Assembly (NCBI GenBank): GCA_037447605.1
Contig: CM074808.1
Coordinates: 96,784 to 120,379 of the forward strand
Direction of reading: 5' to 3'
DNA length: 23,596 nucleotides
Origin: Zygnema circumcarinatum
Lineage: Eukaryota > Streptophyta > Zygnematophyceae > Zygnematales > Zygnemataceae
Part shown: piece by piece, positions 18,768 to 23,596 of the stretch
Layout: each line of letters begins with the position of its first letter
Position numbering within the stretch: position 1 is the first letter of the stretch
The notes under the pieces: model-generated
The model's database searches: none
What the model saw: the letters and a program-made list of their open reading frames with translations, nothing else
Told to the model about the DNA's origin: nothing
Translations under genes and position numbers: made by a program

Positions 18768-21540
18768 CTAACCCTGAAAGCCCTCTCCCAACGACCTCCC
18801 GTACACTGAGATGGTGCCGTCGCTATTACTCACGTACAACTCCCCTGTTCTCTCGTTCCACTTCAAATCAAAGCATGGCCCTGACGGCGGGAGCGGCGTG
18901 AGAGGCGCCAACGTGGAGCCATGCGACCCCTTGGCGCCCACCATCTCTATGGCATACAACCCCTTAGACGTGGCTATGGCCAAAGCATCTCTCTGCGGGT
19001 TCGCGGCCATAGCCAGCACGGGCTTGCCGTCCGGGACCATAGTCTTCAGAGTGGCGTTATTTGAGCCCCCCCGAATGTCCCACAATTGGACCATCCCGTC
19101 CGCGCTTGCACTCGCCATCGTATGGGCGTCCAGCATCGCGACACCTGTCACAAAGCGGCTGTGGAGGTATTGCCGTACCGGCGCGCTCGGTTTTGTCTTC
19201 AGGTCCCAAAGTCGCACGGAACCTTCAGAGCCGCCGGTAAACAGCGCACATGCAAATGGGGATCTGTGAATGCAAGTTATCGGAGACTCGTGGGCTCTCC
19301 AAGAGGCTTTCGGGGGAGTAAAAGGTATCGAAGAGGAAAACGACGACGAGGACGAAGGAGAGATAGAAGAGGCGGTAGAGAGCTCGAAAACAAGAACGTC
19401 TGTACCGGCAGCTGCAGCAAGAGAGCCCCGGAGTGGACCACCCAGAGGCTGTAGAGAGGCCACGTGGCAGAAGATGGGAGAGGTAGGGAGGCGTGGAGTG
19501 GGAGGGATGGTGCTGGAAGGCATCCGAAGAACACCCTGAGGGAGGCGGAAGGTGGACAAAAAGAGATTTTTGTTGAGAAAGGGAAAAGGGAAAAGTGATG
19601 AGATACGACAAGGAGAAATTGCGGTGAAGTAGCTCCAGAATTTTGTCAGTTCACGTAACTTAGATTAATTTGTGTAGTTTTACGTAAATTCTTGTAACTA
19701 TATATTGCTTTGTGTAATCTATTAAAACTGAGCTGGTGAAATCATTTTGCAATATATGATTCTGTGTCATTTGCTGTAGCATAGTGTCACACACCTTGTA
19801 TGCAAAGAACGACTGAGCTGATAGTGAGTGAAGGGCGATCCCCACTACAGATTCCGAAGGGCGGCAAGCGGTCAGAAGGAGTTTAGATCCGTTGTCAATG
19901 TCCATGCACTCGATCCCGTACTCTGTCGCCTGGGAATGCATCAACTGAACAGGGAACACAAAGCGGCGCCGAAACTAGTATCAGTGCTTCTCAAGGTCTT
20001 TAGAGTTGCAACAGACCATTCTCACCACTCGCTTCCTTCTTCTCAAACCCCCTCGCCTCCCCCGTCCTCCTCCCTGCCATCTCCCCCCTCCCCTGTCCTC
20101 TCCCCTTCCACTTACTCCCCCTCTCCCCTTCTCTCCATCCACCTCCCCCTCCCCCTCGCCTCGCCCTTTTCCCCCCTCCCAACTGCCCCCTCTCCCCTCT
20201 TCCCTTCCCCGCTCCCCCCCGCCCCTCCCCTCCTTTCCCTTCCCTCCCTTCCCCCCGCCTTCCCTCCTTCCCTCCTTCCCTCCCTTCCCTCTCCACCTCC
20301 CTCCCTGCCCCCCTCTATCCCTCCCTGCCTCTGACCCTCCCCTCCCTCCCTTTTTCATCCCTCTCCACTTCCTCCCTACCTCCATCCCGCCCTCCCCCCT
20401 CCCTCCCTCCGTCCCTCCCTCCCTCTGTCTTACCTGCAAGGCTCCCTCCGCCTCTCCTCTCTCCCTGCACTCCCACAGGTTGAGCACGTTTTTTGAGGCG
20501 CTGACCATCCATCCGGCATGGCCCTCCCCTCCCTCCAGTCCCTCAAAGGCCGACCCATACACCATGGCCGTGACATTGTCACAGCTATGCTCCGCCGCAG
20601 CAGTGACCCAAATAGACCTCCATGGACTCGAAGCTTCCGGAATTTTAGCCACTCCTGAACCCGCTAGCGGAAATCCGCCGCCTCCCGCTACCGGCCCCCC
20701 TCCCGCTGGCGCAGGAATTAAAGGGCTATTAGAGTTTTGAAGGGTTTGAGGGGGTTTGGGGGCCTTAGGGTTATGAGAATTAATGACAGGGGCAGCTGAG
20801 GCTGCTGAGCTCATCGAGGCCGTCCCTGCTGGTCGAGGGAGAAGAAACTGAGCAGGAATAGAAGTTGCGTTGGTGCTCGGTCGAGGAACAGCTGGCAGCA
20901 GGGGATTGGTCGGAGGAGAGGCTTTGCGTGGGCCGATTGGTTGCTGAATCCATGCCTGCGGTTGCAGGCCAGATGCCAGCGGTCCACGAAGGGGATTAGG
21001 GTTAAAATTAGGGTTAGGGTTCAGGTTCGAGCTAGAGTTACTGCGAGGGTTAGGGTTAGCTCCTGCGATCGTGGAAGGAGGCTCCAGGTTGCCCATGGGC
21101 AAAAGCCCTAATATAGGCGGCTGCATAGAACCTCCTCCATAGCCGGAGCTTACTCCGGAAGCCCCGGGAAAGCTCAAAACCCCTGAACCTTGGCTCCCTG
21201 TCTGCCTGCCAGGTGGCAGCACACCATGCGCTGGCTGCCTGACACTTGGCAGCCGGCCCTCGAAGTTGCCGCCAGGTATCGCCGGGGGAACTCCGCCACC
21301 GCCCGCAAGGGGAGGCTTCTGACTACCAGCGACTTCCACGTGGCCCAATCGCAGCTGCTGCAGCTGCAGCTCGGGTGCCACGTGGAGCCTACTCAGCCAC
21401 TGCTGAGGTGGCGAGCTGTCGAGCTCGGCGACAGCTGCCTGCAGGAGAGCGACTGTGTCCTGGAGCTCGTCTCGTGACAGTTGGAAGATGGCGCGCGAGG
21501 TGCCAGGTGTCACTCGCTCAGGGATGCACACAACGCCCAT
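18768..21540 (-). CDS. WD40-repeat protein, family unresolved
   Basis: Exons on the minus strand: 21540-20434, 19944-19795, 19535-18768; phase 0 at both joins; about 674 aa. Donors are TTGCAG|GTAAGA and TACAAG|GTGTGT; acceptors are CTGTTCAG and CCCTCAG. Residues 15-41 are probably helical (FQLSRDELQDTVALLQAAV). Residues 75-310 are a low-complexity Gly/Pro/Ser/Asn linker, including an Asn-Pro repeat (161-184). WD-type strands follow: GWMVSASKNVLNLWE (about 343-357), GGSEGSVRLWDL (520-531), SASADGMVQLWDI (561-573) and a last blade SNSDGTISVYG. A poly-Ser insertion sits at 473-489. Known of the fold: a beta-propeller scaffold for protein complexes. Helix-then-propeller order recalls ATG16, Tup1/Groucho or similar scaffolds, but I see no diagnostic motif. 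The stop TAG lies within a telomere-like GGGTTAGGG. Confidence 0.88.
19945..20433 (-). other. Intron 1 of the WD40 gene, G/GA-rich on the sense strand
   Basis: The plus strand from about 20040 to 20430 is almost pure C/T with CCCTCC runs, so the transcribed sense strand is GGGAGG-rich. Immediately after the donor GTAAGA comes a string of GGGAGGG units (plus-strand 20387-20424) with G-quadruplex potential. The only pyrimidine-rich part of the sense strand is close to the acceptor CCCTGTTCAG. Confidence 0.85.
20994..21060. repeat. Telomere-like repeats inside a coding exon (WD40 gene)
   Basis: The plus strand reads GATTAGGGTTAAAATTAGGG-type sequence, then further TTAGGGTT and GAGGGTTAGGGTTAG copies. 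On the coding strand AACCCTAACCCT is read as Asn-Pro-Asn-Pro, giving residues about 161-184 of the WD40 protein. The frame is kept across the degenerate copies. Confidence 0.9.
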
Positions 21541-22140
21541 TTCTTACGGATAGCACTGCTGAGAGATTAGGGTTAAGGTTGGCGCTGTAGAGTTATAGGG
21601 TACGAACGGGGTCAGGCCTTAGAAGTAAAACTAGGATCTAAAGTATTCATAGTATCCTAGTCCATCCGTAATAATATATCCACGACCGGACACGGTTAGG
21701 GTTAGGATTAGAGGCTAGGGTTAGGTGTATGGACTGAATTAGGTTAAAATGAAGGTCAGTTCAGGAATTTAGTTTTAGTGTTGAAGGTGATGGTTAGAAA
21801 AGGAGTTAGGCCTGAGGCGAACGTTGCGAGCAAAGGCTGAGATGAATGGGGATATGCGCAAGATTATTTCTCAGAAAATTTCCGTTGAAATAACTCCCCT
21901 CGCCTCGCAATGTGCTCCCTCAATGCACGCCTCAGCGCTTTTAGGGTTAGGGTTGCCCCTGACACTGCTCTGTGGTGAGGCAGAATTAGGGTTGGCTTCA
22001 AGGGCCCACAAGGCATGCCATACAGTACAGGGCCACCGTACGGTATGGTCATCTGTACGATCCAATCACAGCGGTCCGTGAGCAGGCCGACAAATAGGGG
22101 ATTTCGGCTTAAGATAAGGGGGCGTCCCCTAAATTGGGTT

Positions 22141-22148
22141 TATAAAAG
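22141..22148 (+). promoter_or_regulatory. TATA-box-like element
   Basis: TATAAAAG, in the plus orientation. The GTAC hairpin starts 25 nt downstream, roughly where a transcript would begin. Either an unrecognised transcript, an LTR promoter or chance could explain it. Confidence 0.4.
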
Positions 22149-22172
22149 GAGAATGATAGACCCCCGTGAATA

Positions 22173-22200
22173 TGCATGTACGGACGAAGCCGTACATGCA
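22173..22200. other. Perfect GTAC-containing hairpin (11-bp arms)
   Basis: TGCATGTACGG (22173-22183), loop ACGAAG, then CCGTACATGCA (22190-22200). A second, overlapping direct repeat places CATG(T/C)ACGGACGAAG at 22175-22189 and 22195-22209. GTAC is the core bound by plant/algal SBP-domain factors; its use here is inference. Confidence 0.9.
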
Positions 22201-22655
22201 CGGACGAAGTGTACTGTACAGTAATACTAGCCCCCTACTCGCAGGGCGCCTTCCTCCCTCCCTCCCACGTCGCCTGCATGTTTTTTGCCTGCCTCTTTGA
22301 TGCCTCTTTGCCCGCTCGCTTACCTCCTTTAACTTTAAAAGTTAAACAGTTTGCACCAGGTTTTAAAACCATGTTCTTAAGCCAACAAATAGAGTTATGC
22401 ACATATGAAAACATAGCCATCGTGAGTAAAGCAATTCATTTCACATTTTTGTTTAACCAGAAAAAGGAAAGGGAAGTGGCGTTGATCTCACGATGGCGAG
22501 GCCATCAAAGGCCAAGGCTTACGAGGCTTGAGGTTATGGTATTTACGGCTAATCCCCCTTAAATCAATCTCAAACTGTCCCGTGAATAAGCTATTTATGA
22601 TACTGAGGAGTTTTCCCGTATTTGAAAGGCCTGCCCGTGAGACTTGCCAGGGCAT

Positions 22656-22681
22656 TCCGTACATACAAACGAATGTACGGA
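22656..22681. other. Second GTAC-containing inverted repeat (9-bp arms)
   Basis: TCCGTACAT, 8-nt loop, ATGTACGGA. The arms share CCGTACAT with the hairpin at 22173-22200, so the same element seems to occur twice 480 bp apart. Confidence 0.9.
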
Positions 22682-22726
22682 GAAGCCTTTCCCTCCCGAG
22701 CCCGCACGGACCGTCTTCCTCTCTCG

Positions 22727-22751
22727 TCTACAACTGGCGCCCTGAGCGGAC
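22727..22751 (+). mobile_element. Possible LTR end plus primer-binding site (remnant, weak)
   Basis: TCTACA at 22727-22732 is followed two bases later by TGGCGCCC (22735-22742). LTR retrotransposons commonly end in (T)ACA and carry a tRNA-complementary PBS starting TGG right after it; TGGCGCC is a frequent PBS start. An upstream TATAAAAG (22141) could be the LTR promoter. No second LTR, target duplication or gag/pol is visible, so this may be chance. Confidence 0.2.
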
Positions 22752-22753
22752 GC

Positions 22754-22852
22754 CACGTGTAACCACGTGGAACGATGACATGGCGGCGTCCAACACGCGC
22801 ACTGCTTCGCACGTGCGGCTCGCTCTTCCGACGGGCGCCATTGGTCCACGTG
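22754..22852. promoter_or_regulatory. Cluster of four CACGTG (G-box) palindromes
   Basis: CACGTG occurs at 22754-22759, 22764-22769, 22810-22815 and 22847-22852, next to ATTGG (reverse CCAAT) at about 22840. Four copies in about 100 bp is dense. CACGTG is the core of plant/algal bZIP and bHLH sites. The last two copies would lie inside the putative coding exon. Confidence 0.6.
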
Positions 22853-23114
22853 GCGGGGCCCGGCACCCAGCTGGCCTCGCCCTGTGAGAGAGCGACGAAT
22901 GTCGTCGCCGCGGCCGCCATTGGCAGCGGCCGTCATCCCTTAAGCGCTTTTTTTAAGGAATTTGAAGCGCCCCCTAGCTGTGGCTCTTCCCCTGGAACCC
23001 TAAGCTTTTCCAATTCGGGGGCTCTTCCCTTTCGGTCGGCGATTCACCAGGGAGTTGGAATATGTGACCTCGGGCTTCCATCCAGGGGCTACGCTACGAA
23101 GGGGAAAAAAGGAA
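22775..23114 (+). CDS. Probable first exon of a mitochondrially targeted protein (partial)
   Basis: An ATG at 22775 opens a frame of 113 codons plus one base, ending at a consensus donor GGAA|GTAAGT (23114/23115). The protein starts with an Arg-rich, acid-poor, amphipathic segment (MTWRRPTRALLRTCGSLFRR) and ends with SRGYATKGKKG. An Arg-Gly-Tyr|Ala-type site before a basic stretch is typical of the mature N-terminus of imported mitochondrial proteins. The identity is unknown; several mitochondrial translation factors start in this way, but nothing diagnostic is in view. The next exon is beyond the window. The start could be wrong, because the reading frame has no other Met and overlaps G-boxes. 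Confidence 0.5.
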
Positions 23115-23596
23115 GTAAGTTGGGCTCAGTTCTTTTCCAATGTCTAGCCTCTCTGAGCTGATAAAGCATTTGAGGTCTCTCTACTTTGGGGTGTAAGGAC
23201 AATTAGAGGTTTTTGCAACTTTCAAGATTTTTTAAGGTTTAGGATGGCTGTTAGGATTTCTGTTAGCTTGTTTTTTTTAGGCTTTTTGGGCTTAAAAATT
23301 TGGATGATGCCTCTTCTCCACACCTTTCCCCACCCCTCTCCCTCTCTTCGCTCTCCCCCCCCCCTCCACCTTCCTTCCCCCAGTCCTCTCTCTTACTCTT
23401 CCCGTCCTCCCCCGTCCTCTCCCTTCATCCCCCTTACTCTCCCTCCTTCCCCTCCTTCCTCTCCCCCCCTTCCTCTCCCCCTTTTCCTCGTCCTCCTCCT
23501 TCACCCTTCCCACGTCCGTCCCTGCATCCCCTTCCCGCCCTCCGCTCTCCCTCTCTCTTCCCACTCCCCCTCCCTCTCCCTCCATTACTCCTCCCA
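23115..23596 (+). other. Intron of the mitochondrial-type gene, running off the window
   Basis: It starts GTAAGT. From about 23310 to the end the sense strand is nearly pure C/T (CCCTCTCC-type). No acceptor plus convincing exon is recognisable before the end of the window. The complementary purine-rich frame is an artefact of composition. Confidence 0.5.

Larger units (their letters stand above)
21541..22774. promoter_or_regulatory. Divergent intergenic region with telomere-like motifs, GTAC hairpins and a TATA box
   Basis: It separates the 5' ends of the WD40 gene (minus) and the mitochondrial-type exon (plus). The left third has many TTAGGG motifs (21567, 21693-21725, 21940-21955, 21983). 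The middle has TATAAAAG at 22141-22148 followed by GTAC-centred inverted repeats. The right end has CACGTG boxes at 22754-22759 and 22764-22769. CCAAT (22061-22065) is also present. I see no convincing gene in it. Confidence 0.5.

Noticed and set aside
20994-21730. A true telomere or subtelomere end
   Set aside because: Arrays are only two or three degenerate copies and lie inside and between ordinary genes, in mixed orientation.
17878-22678. Shared 13-mer CAAACGAATGTAC at 17878 and 22666
   Set aside because: A 13-base match is expected by chance a few times in a window of this size, and the flanks do not match.
22591-22936. Minus-strand frames of 109-113 codons opposite the mitochondrial-type exon
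   Set aside because: Two overlapping frames with no domain. The plus-strand frame has a better N-terminus and a consensus donor.

Overview
This is nuclear DNA from a eukaryote, most likely a green-lineage alga or early plant (inference). The evidence is spliced genes with GT-AG introns plus two apparent GC-AG introns, an elongator tRNA-Met with an intron at the canonical position as in plants, an XPD helicase close to the plant UVH6 type, a plant-style silicon/arsenite efflux transporter (Lsi2-like), and a SANT-plus-bromodomain protein of the plant/BRD8 type. There are no bacterial operons, ribosome binding sites or CRISPR arrays. I cannot name the species.

Layout: (1) 56-7042, minus strand: a SANT/bromodomain chromatin protein. 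Its 3' end lies beyond the window edge, it has a single 4.46-kb acidic exon, and its bromodomain is split by an intron that is one-third CT repeat. (2) 7043-7600: a divergent promoter with a TGACGTCA palindrome and many telomere-like CCCTAA motifs. (3) 7601-11561, plus strand: the Lsi2-like transporter in five exons, whose first intron holds a 1.1-kb pure-pyrimidine (CT)n tract. (4) 12364-17435, plus strand: a complete 12-exon XPD/ERCC2 (TFIIH helicase) gene encoding about 752 aa. (5) 18439-18546, minus strand: tRNA-Met(CAU) with a 35-nt intron. (6) 18768-21540, minus strand: a three-exon WD40-repeat protein of unresolved family, about 674 aa. (7) 21541-22774: a promoter-like region with GTAC-centred hairpins, a TATA box and a possible LTR end with primer-binding site. 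(8) 22775-23114, plus strand: a probable first exon of a mitochondrially targeted protein that continues past the window.

The genes look like unrelated nuclear housekeeping or transport functions: chromatin reading, metalloid transport, transcription/repair, and translation. They are not a functional cluster. What unifies the window is its non-coding texture: degenerate telomere-like TTAGGG/TTTAGGG motifs scattered through promoters, introns and even two coding exons, and very long CT/GA tracts, mostly inside introns. All splice models were built by hand from reading-frame continuity, splice-site motifs and remembered family conservation. No alignment or transcript evidence was available.
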